Assembly (NCBI GenBank): GCA_964035545.1
Contig: OZ037765.1
Location: 8,010,698 to 8,074,697, forward strand
Length of the DNA: 64,000 bases
Reading direction: 5' to 3'
Origin: Bugula neritina
Lineage: Eukaryota; Bryozoa; Gymnolaemata; Cheilostomatida; Bugulidae
Position numbers and translations under genes: made by a program. Positions 39,840 through 53,640 of the stretch are shown in pieces. Under the pieces are notes generated by a model. That model had not been told where the DNA came from, did not search any database, and saw only the letters and a program-made list of their open reading frames with translations. The first letter of the stretch is position 1. Each line of letters begins with the position of its first letter.

Positions 39840-40500
39840 ATATAATATAGTATATTATTATTAATATTATTATAAATTTATTTATAACTAATAGTAATAG
39901 TAATAGTAATAAGTATAATTATAATATAATTATAAGTATAACTAACACTAACAGTAACTCGCCTCTTAAAGTTAAACTTAAAGTTAATCACTCAATTAGA
40001 GTTAGTGTAATTGTAATTAAAAGTAAAACCATAATCATAGTGATAATCCTAAAGCTTAGCCTAATCAGTAATCATAATGATTAAATTACCTACTCTTAGG
40101 GTTGGAGGCAAGGCCAAGAAACATATTCATATTGATAATTAAAGTTAAAAATAAAAGGTTTATTACAACTAATTTCAAATTGAAGTACAATCTTCTTGAT
40201 ATTCTGAAAATGAATGGAGGAATACTAATAGAATATCAGTATTAGTATAACTATATTAATATAATTATGTGGTTTAAAAACTTAGTGTTGCTTTTAAAAG
40301 AGTCAATATGCTTTTTGCAGTTTTATTTGCACTAAATAATAATTGTGTATATGATTATATCTTTAGTGGTGCACAAAACTACAACAATAGTAATAGTATT
40401 CTGAAACCGATACTCTATTATCATTAGTAATACTAATAAAGTATCGGTTTCAGAATATGGCTATTTAAATTACTGTCAGCCTTGCTATTGGAACTACTAA
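39840..40500. repeat. Second patch of degenerate TAA/TAG satellite, with an 18-bp palindrome
   Basis: Runs of TAGTAATAGTAATAG, TATAATTATAAGTATAACT and AACACTAACAGTAACTC of the same character as 11.79-13.16 kb. Embedded at 40397-40414 and 40440-40457 are perfect 18-base inverted arms (AGTATCGGTTTCAGAATA and its complement) around a 25-base loop. The rest of 39290-40800 holds no gene. Confidence 0.7.
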
Positions 40501-40806
40501 CTAATATTAATGTGGTTTCTGTATTATTATTAATGAAGAACAATATTCATTATGATGTTGTCTGTAGTGATGTAAATGTGGTGAATGCCTTAAACCAAAG
40601 CTAATGAAATTTTAATATGTGCAGTTTTGTAAGGATTTTTTGGAAACAAAAAAGCTTGTCCATTCTATTTAAAAGTTGGGAGAATTTTAATATTGTCATT
40701 AATGGTAATGCTAATTGTGTTAGCTGTATGAGTTGTTATAAAACAGACAGTGCTAATAATTTTCTAAGTTTAGATAGATGTACTCAGACCCATCTGAATT
40801 AGACTA

Positions 40807-41025
40807 TAAAAACTCAAGCAAGTTTATAGTCACCATCCCTGTGAGAAAACCCCTGGTGGAAGGGGTTTTTGTTAAATTGGGCTAAGAATTTATTTAGATG
40901 GGGCACAGGAGCACTTATGACTGGCTGCTCTTCTTAACATCACCAATGGCCTTTGTCCGGGCTCGAACCCATGACTTTGTGCTTACTAGGCAAACGCTCT
41001 AACCCTTAAACCACGGCTGCTCCCT
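40807..41025 (-). mobile_element. tRNA-derived SINE, copy 2
   Basis: Minus-strand copy in the spacer before PITRM1. It has a tRNA-like head with an A box and a B box close to GGTTCGAGCCC, followed by the shared body and a short tail without a poly(A) run. AATTAGACT occurs just outside both ends (40797-40805 and 41031-41039), a probable target-site duplication. Confidence 0.87.
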
Positions 41026-41394
41026 ATTTAAATTAGACTGTATTATAGTAATAAAAAGGGCGGCTAACTTAAAAGTTGACAAATATTTGTATAGTTTTAC
41101 TAAGAGTAAGCTTATCTATAGAAATGCTTCAAAATTCAGTGACTACTGCATTATGTACACTAGTGACAGCAGTAATCATATATTATTAATCTTTACTTTA
41201 AAGTTTGTAAAATGTTGAGATTTGTAACGGTATTCTAAAAATAGGATACAGTTTAAGAAACAGTTGATCAAGACTTATTTTGTTGTAAGAAAAATATTTT
41301 AGTTACTTTTACTTTTCTACTTCAATATTATTTTAAAATTTGCCGTTATGGTTTTTATTTGTAGAAGTTTTCTAAAGTAAGTTTCCCTATTGCA

Positions 41395-44300
41395 ATGGCT
41401 ACTCCCCGGCTACTATACAGCACTGTTTTAGCTAAAAGCTTGAAATCATGCAGATCAAAATTCAGTCAAAAATGGAACTGTATGCACAGGTAGGCACAGT
41501 CTCTGTTGCTTTATTCATGTTTTCATTTTTCATCAATCGTTAACCTAAATTATCTTTCATGTTTCTGTTATAGGATTAAGTATTCCACAGCTGTAGCTGT
41601 GGAACCTCCGTTGGATAGTTATGCTTCCCTGTCTGCGGGCAATAAGATCAGAGGCTATACAATACTCAAGGTATGTCTTATAATACTATTAAAAATATAT
41701 GGTAATACCTTCTGCTCTATAAATTTGATTTACGTCAGTTAGTGTTTTATGTTTACATTTCAGGTAGTTCCTGTCTCAGAACTGAATCTGGTGTCTGTAC
41801 TCCTTTCTCATGATAAAACTAATGCTAAACATCTCCACATAGCCAGAAATGATAAGAACAATGCTTTTGGGTGAGTGAGCTGTACATGATTAATATCTTA
41901 GTGGCTGCTTACTAACATGCTTGCCTGAGGTCCAGGGCCCTAAGGCTAGTGTGTGTTAGGAGGGGGGTGTGTGAGAGGCGCCTCACATTTATATTTCAAA
42001 TTCAGTATCATTTATATACTGCATTCGTTATACAGTAAAAAATAGAAGTACCACTGTAAGAATTGCATAATTTAGGTTTTAACAATTATGCTGCACATGA
42101 GCCAACATGAGTTGTATTTAATACTCTAAAAAGTACGTTGTATAGAAGTGTGGTTTAGTATAGGTAAGCCGAATCTGGTGTTTGTACTTCATATTTTGGC
42201 TGGCTAGCTCAAGGGAATTCCTTAATATTTATTTAATTCATTATTGAATGTGGTCTCTAATTATTTTAGAAGCTGACTTTCTTACTGTACAGTTAATATT
42301 TATTTTGATATTTTAGGCATAAAATTTTCTGCTCGCTTTTTTGTTGTTTCATTTAATATAAAAGTTTATTTTAAACTTTACTAAATGTTGTTTAGACTAA
42401 GCGAGTTATTATTAGGCTTATGTGTTTAGCTGTGTGTAATAAATGCTCAACGTTTTATATTTCAGGGTTTCATTTAGAACTACGCCCATGGATGACACCG
42501 GTGTGCCTCATATCTTGGAGCATATAGCCCTCTGTGGATCTACTAAATACCCTGTGCGAGATCCTTTCTTTAAAATGATTAATAGATCTTTATCAACATT
42601 CATGAATGCAATGACTGGTAAGCTAAGCTAAGCTAATTCAGTACCATGCAGATGTCTTCCAATGATCATAAAATATTATAATATACCAGATTTGTTTGGA
42701 AAAAAAACTCATCAAAACTAGGATTATAAGGTTTCCAACTAATCATGTTGAAATTGCCTTCACGTACTATAAGATGGTGTTGAAATGTATTCTTGAAATC
42801 TTTTCACTCTGAAAGAGTATTGGTATAAATATTTTGCAGCTAGTGACTGGACACTGTATCCGTTTAGTTCTCAAAATAAAAAGGATTTTACAAACCTGAT
42901 GTCTGTATACTTGGATGCTGCGTTCAACCCATTATTGCAAGAGCGAGATTTCAGGTTGTGGAAGTTTGCTTTTCAAATTATTAAATTAACTGTGCAATAT
43001 TTAATTTTTATTATAATGTGCTGAACTCCTGTTTTCACTTTTATAAGATACAGTTCTATAAAGTAAGAAAAAGACAGTTGAGTTTTGTCAAGCAGTAACT
43101 CTTTATGTTGTCTGGCTTTTTAAAACACAGTATTTTAGTAGTTTTTTTAATTTTTTAAATTCATGAATTTAAAATATTTCGAGTGTTGTTTCACCCTGTA
43201 TCAAAGAGTTCTGTTTACCCCCTTATCATTTTTGTCTACTGATTATGAAAGCAAATAGACGCTTTAATTTTCTATTTTAGGTCGTTAGTTTTATGTGCGG
43301 TTGATAAAGTTTTTAGTCCTATAATCTTTCCTTCAGTTATTGTTTTGTGGCCAGCTGGCTAAAAATCTAAAATGGCTAATCATCCAAGACTCTAGCTGTC
43401 TAGCAGTAATCACATGTTGAAACTTCTTAGCATATTGTATTCTAGTATATAATTCTATTGTGGAATAGTTTTGAAAAGTCGAGACTTCAGGCTATTTGTA
43501 AATTACAATTCAGATTTGTTTATTTTGAATGTCAAAAAGTCATTAGAATTTTATCTTCAAGTTTTGTAAATCTTTTGTTTTAAGATATAAATTTGGGAAC
43601 ATTTAAATTGATTAAGAGCATTTTTCTGTGTATCTAAAAGTGTATGTTAAATATTTTAATCAATTGTAACTTGTTTTTGTACATTTATCTAGGCAAGAGG
43701 GGTGGCGACTAGAGCACAAAGATCACAATGATCCATCAAGTCCAATAATATACAAAGGAGTAGTTTTTAATGAAATGAAGGGGGTATTTGTAAGTATTGC
43801 AATATAATTATAATTATATGTTATCAGTTTGAAAATTTTCGCCTTTTTTTGTTATTTTAATAATTCAACTCCATTGCTTTATGGGTGTTTTATATTGAAC
43901 ATACCAATTATGGTTTATGGATTTAGTTATGCGTAAATAACCAATGCAGCAATGTGGTGACCAACTCAAACTAGCAGCTCAACTTTAATATTTGCAGTTA
44001 AAACTCAAATGTGTTGTGTAGATTAGTTTTACTATAATTTTATAGCAGGCTTTAGATTTACATAAAATAATGTTCTCATTGGAAGTTAAACCTGACCCAG
44101 CTGGCTGATGTCCCACCACGCATGATGGCACCACCAGTTACTACTTCGTGGCATCACGTGGAGGGTCGAAAGTTTGGTTGTGAATTAATTCAATGCTAAA
44201 GTGCCTTTATTGGATAAGATCAGTACAGGCGCTAGGTTTGCAGATGAAATAAGTTTTTATATAGAAATGCAGAAAACTTTATGTATGAGCATGACTTTCA

Positions 44301-47300
44301 ATCACACCACAGCCATTAAGAGAATTTTTTGCTGCAAGTAATGTTCATTAGCCAAATCATAATGCTAATTATTCTAATAAGATGTTCATTAATTAATTAC
44401 AAAGTTAGTGACAATGAGACCAAATTGCTGTAAGCATGGACCAACCAGCTTAGAGTTTTGTTATCTGGCCAACTCATATTCAAGATCCACAATTTAATTG
44501 TAGTCTTCCCAGCATGCTATATTCCAAGAAGCAGTACAGAATAATCTGCTCCCCAGTCATACGTATGGTGTTTGTTCTGGTGGCCTTCCTCTAGCCATCC
44601 CAGACCTTACGTGGCAGGCTTTGAGAGAGTTCCATTCTAACCACTATCATCCAAGCAACTCCAGGTACCCAGCCATTTAACAACCATCTTTTATTAATCC
44701 GATTTATTGTTCCATACAAATTAGTGAATGAAAGTTGTTATAGTTGAAATATGTATTTAGATTTATAACATATGGAGACCAGCCACTGGAAGACCACCTG
44801 GATATGATAGAAAGTTCTGTACTGAAACATTACAATAAACTAGAGCAAGATACTAGTGTGCCACTGCAACCCAGGTGGGCTGAACCAGTGAGTATGTAAT
44901 GCGGCTATTCATTCTTGCTGCATGTTGCTATGTTCCCATGGTAACCTGTCAGGTAAAGCAGTTGACCTTCAGCTGTGTTCCATGGAGCTTGTTGCTTCAT
45001 ATAATAGGATAAACTTGTGGTAAAACAATTAGCAAAAGTTTTTCTCCTTATTACATTCAATATTGTAACTAGTAAAAGGCTTTGAAAATTATTTCAACAT
45101 TAGAATTATTTCAAGGCCATTAGTTAACCGATAAGAGTTTTGAGTAATGTTTTTTTATTTGTATGTGTATTGCTTTACTAAAACCTGGACGGAACCAATG
45201 AAATCTAATAGATATGCTTTTTCATTTTACTGCTAAAGTATGGTTTAATCTTGACTTTACAGAGGAGAGTTAAAGTCACATGCAGACACAATGAAATGCT
45301 TCCCGATTCAAATAAGCAAACTACAGTTGCTGTATCATATCTCCTCACAGAGTAAGTAAAGTTGTTTATAGCACAAGTTTAGCATATTTTCTTGCAGTGT
45401 AAGTATAGTTATTTATAGCATAAGTTTAGCATATCTATTTACAGTGTGGATGTATAATTATTTATATAGCATTAGTTTCTCGTTTATATTTATTTGCAGT
45501 CTAAGCATTTTTTATATACACGAGTTGTGCACATTGCAGCATGCAAGCTCTAACATTCTGTACTCTCCCCTTCCAGTGTGACAGACGTGTATGAGTCCAG
45601 TGTGCTCAGTCTAATCAGCAGTTTATTGGTGAATAGTGAAACTGCCCCATTCTATCACTCATTAATAGAAAGCAACCTGGGCTCTGGGTTTGCTCCAGTC
45701 TGTGGGTTTGTATTTCCTATCTCTGTCTTATTATTGGTAATGCATCAGAAACAGCCATTGGCTACTTGTATATTACTACCTACAAACTTGTTAATAGATT
45801 TATATCTGCTCTAAATTTTAGCATTAGATAATGGCATCAAGAGTCAGCGTAGATTAATTGGTAAAAATAATGACACGTTTGGCTAGATCACGCTTTGAAT
45901 GAGACATTTTCTGTTATCGGTTAACTTGTTATCTACTGAGACCTGGCTCAAAAACTTATTCGTTGAGTCTAAATTATTTTGCTCAATATTTTATATTCTT
46001 GATATTTTCAGAAACTCTACTGTTTCTCTTTTTCTCAGTACTTTTACAATGACCAATGTATTGGCGTACTTAGGTATGAGAACAGCACTAGAGATACTTG
46101 GTTCTCGGTTGGTCTGGAGGGAATAGCTGGAGGCAGTGTAGAACAGGTACTCAACATCATAGATGAAACCTTCAAAAAAGTCGCAAAGTAGGTTTTATGC
46201 TTCTTATTCATCTATATTTAAAACTTTTTACTTTTCATTAGTGCTCTGATTATATGTAATCTTCCTGCTGGTGAAAATGATTTTATTAATGCTTGTAATT
46301 TACCTCCTTCAGCGAAGGTTTTCCACAGGAAAGAGTTGATGCTCTGTTATCACAAATTGAGTTGTCTACAAAACATCAAACATCTAACTTTGGGCTTTCT
46401 TTAATGATGGTAAGTTAAAACCTCTTCTTTGTTACATGATTTACATCCTAGTTTATTGCCATTTGAAACTAATTTCTTTTTTGTTTCATAAAAACATAAT
46501 TTTAACCAAGTATTTTTTTAGAAAAGTAATTTATATTTGGTTATTCTGTGAATCCGTTTGAATTTTTTGTTTACCAGCAATTTTGTTTCATAATTTCATA
46601 GTTGGCAACTCAATTTAAATATATAAATTTGTACTCAGTTGTTAAATATATTATATATATATATATACATAACAAGTACTAAGCTGGCAACGCATAGTAA
46701 TGTAACACATTTCTGCATGTTTAGTCTCTGAACACGATGTGGAATCATGACGCTGATCCAACTGTTGGACTACAAGTCAACGAAATCATTTCTCGGTTTA
46801 AAAAAGAAATGGCAGCCAATCCTCAATATCTTCAAGAATACGTCAAGAAATACTTCATAGTTAGTAGAACATTTAACTCAGTATCTGGTTGGTTAATCTT
46901 TATTTTTAGTAATATAAAATTACATATAGCATTCTATAGAATAAAATTATTTTATATATTTGTACAGGAGAATACTCACAAGTTAACCGTGGAGATGAGT
47001 CCAGAGGAGCACTACGAAGAGAAGCAGCAGGAACTGGAGGCAGCCAAATTGAAGTCTATGGTGGATTGTCTCACCACTGCGGATAAAGAAGAAATCTTTA
47101 CTCAAGGTGATGCCCTAAATGTAACTGTTTTCTTGCACGCTATTGCATTGATAAACTGTATACTAGTATAATGTATGGTTTACTGTGTGAGGGTATGTAC
47201 ATGTCATTTTACATTATATTATATTACATTAAACTACATCTCAGATTTTACAAAGTGAAAAATGTGTATGCAACCTTCAACAGTCAAGTATTAATCTGAA

Positions 47301-50300
47301 TAATTAGCAAATTTGCCATGTCAGCATAATTTACTTGCTACACATACGCGAAGCACAATAAATGTCATTCATCAATTTGCCAAGCCACGTGATAGAGTAT
47401 AAGTAGAAGTAAATTCTATGATATACGGCTCTTCAGCTGCTCACAAATAAGTAAGTTCTATGCTGGCTGTCAGAGCTACATACACATATATAATGTCACG
47501 CTGCCGCACACTGTAGGCAAAGTTCTTGCTCAAGCTCAAATGGAGGAAGAGGATCTTTCCTGCCTTCCCACAATTCTCAAGACAGATCTGGATACTGTGG
47601 GTGTTAAGACTCGTGTAGATACCACCACTCTAGGTATGTAAACATACACTCTGTTCATTCAGAGTCAGTAGTGGCTAGTAGTTTGTAACTCTTATAGTTT
47701 AGTTCATGGTAATATTGAATATTAAGTTGCATATTCCAGATGGTGTTGAAGTGCAGCTCTGTGAACAGCCAACCAACGAAGTCGTCTATTTTAATCTACT
47801 CACAGATATGGCCGATCTTCCGTCTCACCTGAAACCCTTCGTACCTCTCTTCTGTTCAGTTGCTACCAAGTATGATTGTTGTTTCTATATTTGTATCTCT
47901 TGCAGATATTTAACTACTGTGTAGTTATTGGTTTAATTCTTGGTGTACTTGAATTAGTGCTGTTTGGATAACTACTAATTACTATCATGTGTATAATGTT
48001 GGCTACATACTACTTAGAGTCTTAGATGTTCTCAGTCACATCACTATGCATTCATGCTCAGACTTGCTATGTACTACATAATATGTAATAATGCTGACAA
48101 AAAGTTGACATTGAACAACTTGAAATTTTAAGTTTCTTTTTAATTAATTGAAACTCTACTGCAGTGTACATGTATTATTACATGTATTTCTTGTAGGTTT
48201 GTGTGTAAAACGATATTTAAAGTCTTAGTTTGTAACTAGTTAGGATGGGTGCAGCCGTGGTCTAGGGGTTAGAGCGTTTGCCTAGTAAGCATAAAGTCAT
48301 GGGTTCGAACCCCGACAAAGGCCATTGGTGATGTTAAGAAGAGCATCCAGTCATAATTGCTCCTGTGCCCCATCTGAATTAGTCCTTAGCCCGATTTAAC
48401 AAAAGCCCCTTCCATCAGGGGCTTCTCACAGCGATGGTGACTATAATAAACTTATGTTAGTTTTTGTAACTTGTTAGGATGGGTGCCGGCGGTCTGGACT
48501 ACAAGCAGCAGAGTCAGCGTATTGCCAGATACACCGGAGGGCTGTCTCTCTCACATCACATATCATCCTCTCCTTCAGACCTGGATATGGTACTACAGGC
48601 CATTCATCTTCAGTCCTTCTGTCTTAAAGAGAACATAGCTCCCATGTTTGAACTGTGGGCCGATATATTCAATAAGTACGATATGCAATATCACTATCAC
48701 TGTGTACTATTGATTTTAAAACTAAATTTGGAGATTAAAATTCATGAAACTGTGGCATCATCGCAATCTCTGCAGCTTTTTTTATGATTTGTTTGAACTT
48801 TTGGTTTATTATAGTAAGTTGTTAAATTAGCATTGCTTGATGTTAATTTTATAAAAAAACGTGATTTCTCATTCCGATCAACACAAAACTTGATTTTTAA
48901 TTTTTAAATATCTTTGTAAGTAACACAGACTCTGTCTTGTTTCTGTGTTATAGTATCAGGCTAGAGGATGTTGGAAGGCTGTCAATGCTGCTGAAGATGA
49001 GTGTAGCTGACCTGGTCAACTCCGTGTCTCACAGCGGACATCAGTACGCCATGCGGCACTCAGCTAGTAACCTCAGTGAGGCTAACAGACTGAAAGAGGT
49101 GTTTTTTCTTGTATTGAGTTGATATTAAAAAAGTACCATGTAGGCTCATGTGAAATAGTTATTGTTGTGGCTATAAGTAGCGGGCTGTAAGTATTGCTGG
49201 TAGTATTATGATCTATATAGTAGCGTTTTACTAATTTTTAAAATCTCAAGAAGTTTAAATCATTCTTAGGAACCATTTTGTAATAATGGTGTATCAGTGT
49301 ATTTGCCTCTATTTGAACCAATTTTTTGAGTGACTAGCTTGTATAAATTTGAGTATTAAAGGAATTTCTTTTAGATGTAGTTTATTAATATTTGCATCAC
49401 ATTGTATTGTTAGTCTATCATTTAATTTTGTGTTGATATAATTTTCCTCTCTACACATCTTTCTTATCGCCTGTCCAGGTGTTGTCAGGGGTGACTCAGA
49501 TTTCCTTCCTCAAGTCTCTATCAGAGAATGACAATCAGGATCGTATAGCTAGCTATCTAAAAGATATTGCACAACACGTGCTCAATAAAAACTCTCTCAA
49601 GTATGTGAATTCTATTTAGTATTAGCCATTAGTGATTACCAGTCAATTTATAGCGAGTGTAATTGTAGATGATTTCTATTTATATTCATTTTTTCTGCAT
49701 TTTGTGCAATACATTTCATGTTTTCGTTTTATTAGGTTTTTATTGTAAATTTCTGCAATGGCCTACAGTATTTAGACACCTTTATAGCGATTAGCGACAT
49801 AACTGTTTTTTTTAGAAATTTAATTTTGCTACTCCTGTGTTCTAATTTATTTAGTTTTATTTCAGGTGCTCTATCAATGCTGAGTCTAATGCAATAGATC
49901 AAGTGAGTTCTCAATTGCATTCCTTCCTAGGCTCATTGTCGGGAGCTGTAGAATGCCCCCCTACCCACACTCAGCTGTCTAGCACTGAGAACCTGAAACC
50001 TAAATCAAAGACTCACTTCTCTATGGACTTTAGTGTAAATTATGCGGGAATGTCTGTCCCAACCGTAGAATATCTCCATGAAGACTTTGCTCCGTATGTA
50101 TTGCTGATAATTTTATTTCTATTACCAATGTTTGGTGTTAGCTATGCATATTTCACTTCTACAAAGTCGTACGTTTGTCACTCTCTGACAGCATGTGGCT
50201 AAATATCCTTTAGTCTAAGTAAAACTAATTTGTATTGCATTTATTGCTACAATGATATTATTTATTATATGCAATGTTTTAAAGTATGTAGGCTTTGCTA

Positions 50301-52229
50301 CTAGAATTAATGAATGGAGATTTATATATATACCTATTTCAATTACTGTATTTTAGATTGAGGGCTATGGCCAGTTTACTGAGAAATAAATTTCTACACA
50401 GAGAAATACGAGAAAAAGGCGGTGCTTATGGGGGCGGGGCTACAGGTGATGCTGCTGGCCAAATGTCCTTTTACTCATATAGGTAACGGAATAATGTTAT
50501 TTCTATATCATCATGGTTTAATAAACTTTATAGTCTGTGGGTTTGGGGTTTGTGTCTACAAACCAGGCAGTGTGGTGTTTAGTTTATTAAACAAGACTAT
50601 GTATCCTGTGCTGTAAATTGATTTGTGTGTTGATAAAGATCTCAGTTGCTAATGTTGGTAAATGTTTGGAAAATAGCGTTTTTATGTTTTGATAGAAATA
50701 AACATTTTCATTGCAATTTCATTAGTACTTGGGATTTTATTTTGATTATAAAATTAAGCATTTTTTTGTAGCTGAGTTGGTAAAGAATTTAGGTTCAGGT
50801 TATTTAAATTTTTAGTGATAAAATTATGAAAACAAAAATCATTTAAAAGTGTTGATGGAGGTCATTGCACTTTGTTCTATAACTAAGATTGAATGAATCT
50901 ACATTTTCATAAAGTGATGTACATCAAAAAATAGTCCTGTAATATAGGGAGGCAACTTCAAACATATATTTACATATTTTTGGGCATCTTCATCTTCCTA
51001 CAGTATAGAATGTTTATTTCAAATGTGCACCACTTTATCCTATTTAGGCTCTGTGAGACTTACTAATGATGTAAAAAGGGACAGAGAGCTTTTGACATAA
51101 ATGCCTTGTAAATCACGATTCAAATATAACAAAGTTGATGTAATAAAGTTATTATATGCTGATAACTGACTAATGGCCTTATAGTGAATGCTACAAGTTT
51201 TGAGTTGAGTTTAATGACAAAATATATCACATCTAAAATTTAGCTAAACATTAATACTAATTTTAAAACGTTAGGCTGTTAAGTCATGTTAAAACATGAA
51301 TCAAAACTAATAATAATCGTGATTCTAGGTTTATATCTCAAGGAGCAACTCCAAAATCAATGCTCTCTTGTGTGATGGTTCACTATAATATAGTTTTGCT
51401 GCAAAATAGCATTTGAGTGTCCCTGGCCTACTAAATCCAACTTTGCATATGTTATGAGATCTTTATTATGTCCGGGCTGCCAGCTGTTGATGGCTAGTTT
51501 ATCTTAATTGCTGCCTCTACTTCTTAGGGATCCAAACTCGCTGAAGACTGTGGAGACAATGTGCTCTTCAGCTGATTGGATATCCAGTGGTAACTTTACT
51601 CAACAGGATGTTGACGAAGCCATTCTAACAATATTTCAGAAAGTAAGTTATTGTCTGCTAGTTATCTTGTCACATTGATACGACTAAAATGTGGTTTCTT
51701 TATTTGCATTTGATGAAAATTATTGAAGTTTTTTTTTAATTTGATAAGTTTTAACAATATTACAGAGCATTTGTTCTGTTCCATAATTTTCTTTTATTTT
51801 GACTATTGAAACAGATTGACAGTCCAGTGGCGCCAGGTGCAAGAGGTCAAGGTCTCTTCCTCAGTGGCGTGACTGATGATATGAAGCAGCTGCACCGAGA
51901 CAGGCTGCTTTCCGTTGATGTGCAACAAATCAAATCTGTATCTGAACGGTCAGTAATATTTGTTATGAGTTAGTCATTCTATATAAACTAAACAATGATG
52001 TAGACATAGTATAGTAGACATAGTATAGTAGACAGGGTATAGTAGACATAGTATAGTAGACATAGTGTAGTAGAGATGGTGTATTAGTTAATGGCATTTC
52101 AGATACTTGAAAGAGCCAACAGTTCAAGGAATATCACTGATTGGACCAGAAAATGAAGATATCACTGCTGACAGTGAGTGGACTATAAGTGGTAGAGAGC
52201 CTTGCTGTCAGCTACCATCACTTTCATGA
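41395..52229 (+). CDS. PITRM1: Presequence protease, mitochondrial (M16C metallopeptidase)
   Basis: Degrades cleaved targeting presequences and other short peptides in the mitochondrial matrix. Exons: 41395-41489, 41574-41670, 41764-41870, 42466-42617, 42840-42954, 43693-43789, 44504-44664, 44761-44887, 45263-45351, 45577-45705, 46074-46187, 46313-46409, 46725-46859, 46968-47106, 47517-47633, 47740-47869, 48478-48675, 48954-49098, 49479-49600, 49866-50093, 50357-50482, 51528-51642, 51815-51948, 52103-52229. Total 3096 bases, 1031 residues; human has 1037. The inverted zinc motif HILEH is at residues 115-119 (42509-42523), and the distal ligand Glu is in NEMKG (43772-43774). The C-terminal GGAYGGG loop is intact. 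The first 35 residues are rich in Arg/Lys/Ser with no acidic residue, as expected for a mitochondrial presequence. One intron carries a SINE that duplicated the acceptor of exon 48478. Confidence 0.96.
46645..46668. repeat. (AT)n microsatellite in a PITRM1 intron
   Basis: Short run of TA dinucleotides about 55 bases upstream of exon 46725-46859. No further significance seen. Confidence 0.7.
48225..48486 (+). mobile_element. tRNA-derived SINE, copy 3, with target duplication over a splice acceptor
   Basis: Plus-strand SINE, body about 48247-48470, in a PITRM1 intron. A box TGGTCTAGGGG and B box GGTTCGAACCC are intact, so this is the best-preserved tRNA head of the four. Nearly identical flanks at 48225-48252 and 48457-48486 share GTAACT(A/T)GTTAGGATGGG (18 bases). 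They include a 3' splice acceptor and the first bases of the next exon, so the intron now ends with two tandem acceptors. Splicing to the upstream one (AG at 48242-48243) would enter the SINE and hit a TAG after six codons. Confidence 0.88.
52001..52084 (+). repeat. 14-bp tandem repeat in the last PITRM1 intron
   Basis: Six copies of TAGACATAGTATAG, the last two with a few substitutions. It ends 18 bases before the final acceptor of the gene (exon 52103). Confidence 0.9.
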
Positions 52230-53329
52230 TGTCATAGTATATATCCCTAGGTATTCTCATTCAGGGCAGAGAGTGGCTGCCCTAGTATGTAGCCATAATC
52301 TCTAAAATAGCTTTATTAAATTTGTGTGTATCAGTGTAGAGGAGTTGGGAGATTTATTTGATGGTAAATGCAAGTTTAAAGAAATAATTTTGTGACTGTA
52401 AGCCTATATTGAATGTCTGCTCTTTTTTTTAGTAATAATTACCTAATACGATTATTTAATTCTAATAAAAGCAGTTTGATGTATAAAATTTGTACACCTT
52501 TTTGTTGGTGGTTATTATTAATAACCAATTTTTTTCAATGAACGATGCACTTTTTGTGACTTTAAAAATAATTCTTTGAATATTAATTATATTTTTAAAT
52601 ATGCTACGAATAAAGAGTTCGGTTTAATAAAGCTGCCTGTTTTTATTGAGTTAAACTAGATATTTAAACAATATTTCTTGGTGAAAGTAATATTCAGTAG
52701 CATTGGAGTCATGAATTTTAGTAAATTATGGTATACTGTTTGTACCAGGGCTGTATCTATGTAGTTTCATTAGTAACAAAAGATAACTTTGTTAACTGCA
52801 TGAGTAGTTCTTCAAGGAGAACACATTTAAAATTGTTTTGCTATAAAGATACAGTAATTACTTTATTACAAGATTTATAAACAATGCCAAAGAGGAAATA
52901 CACCAATATAGTGGGTACCTACAAATATTAATGCATTTGGGGTAAAAGTAACAAAAAGGTGTACCAACATTAGGAAAATGGATTTGCCTACACAATATAA
53001 TATAATTATGTAATTTGTAGCAAATAAACTTGGAAACAAGTTGAGGGGAGAAGCAGTACTCGCAGATAATAAAGCTAAATGTAGCTAACAACCTGGCGGT
53101 CTGTTTCTATTGATAGGATGAAGCTTGCCTGAACAAAAGATGAGTGAATGCATCTAGCCAAGTTGCTTTGATGCACTTTAGTATAGCCATTTATAACAGG
53201 AAGACTGTTGCTAAGCTTCTCTAACTAACGGTTCATAAAACACAAAATATTATCTAGTGAAAATAAAAGCCATTAATTAAACTTTCTAGTTGCCTATAGT
53301 TAACATTAATTAATAATAGTACACGGTGC
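52230..53329. other. PITRM1 3'UTR and intergenic spacer
   Basis: AT-rich with stops in all frames. AATAAA at 52464-52469 is a candidate PITRM1 poly(A) signal, with further copies near 52609 and 52625. No repeat family or RNA gene recognised. Confidence 0.5.
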
Positions 53330-53640
53330 GCCAGGGCGGAGCTTTGGCTATGGGTGGGCGGGTCTCATATTGTTAGGTGGTTGTCATCACCATCGTTGCA
53401 TTGCGCGTCGTTTAGATTTAAAGCAGTAGTTCGTGCTGTTACAGCCAGATGTCACTAGACAAATTATAACCTAAGTAATATCACAGTCATATACTTATAA
53501 AGACGCGTGCAAATTTCACTCTGAAGGACTATTCGTACTCTTATAGTTTCTAAGCATGGAGTTAGCAACCTGATTCAGGTACATCCCGGATTTAGTGAAA
53601 CTTAATGCATGTGTAATTGTCACTTCGAAGTTAAAAGCTG
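53330..53640 (+). promoter_or_regulatory. GC-rich promoter and non-coding first exon of the ADAM gene
   Basis: A local GC/CpG-rich island (GGGCGGAGC and GGGTGGGCGGG at 53335-53361, GCGCGTCG near 53403) in otherwise AT-rich DNA. It is followed by a transcript-like stretch ending in a good donor, AAGCTG|GTAAGT (exon end 53640). The next acceptor is at 55044, before the ADAM ATG exon. The GC boxes and single donor suggest the start region of the ADAM transcription unit. Confidence 0.5.

Noticed and set aside
44861..44887. PITRM1 exon ending at an earlier AG|GTGGGC
   Set aside because: Using the later CCA|GTGAGT keeps the conserved W..P block that aligns with the vertebrate protein, and both the phase and the donor are better.
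48247..48320. Functional tRNA gene
   Set aside because: A and B boxes are present, but the cloverleaf is poor, and the same head occurs with a SINE body at three other sites.
52858..53091. Minus-strand 77-codon frame after PITRM1
   Set aside because: No family similarity, no splice partners or promoter, composition typical of AT-rich spacer.
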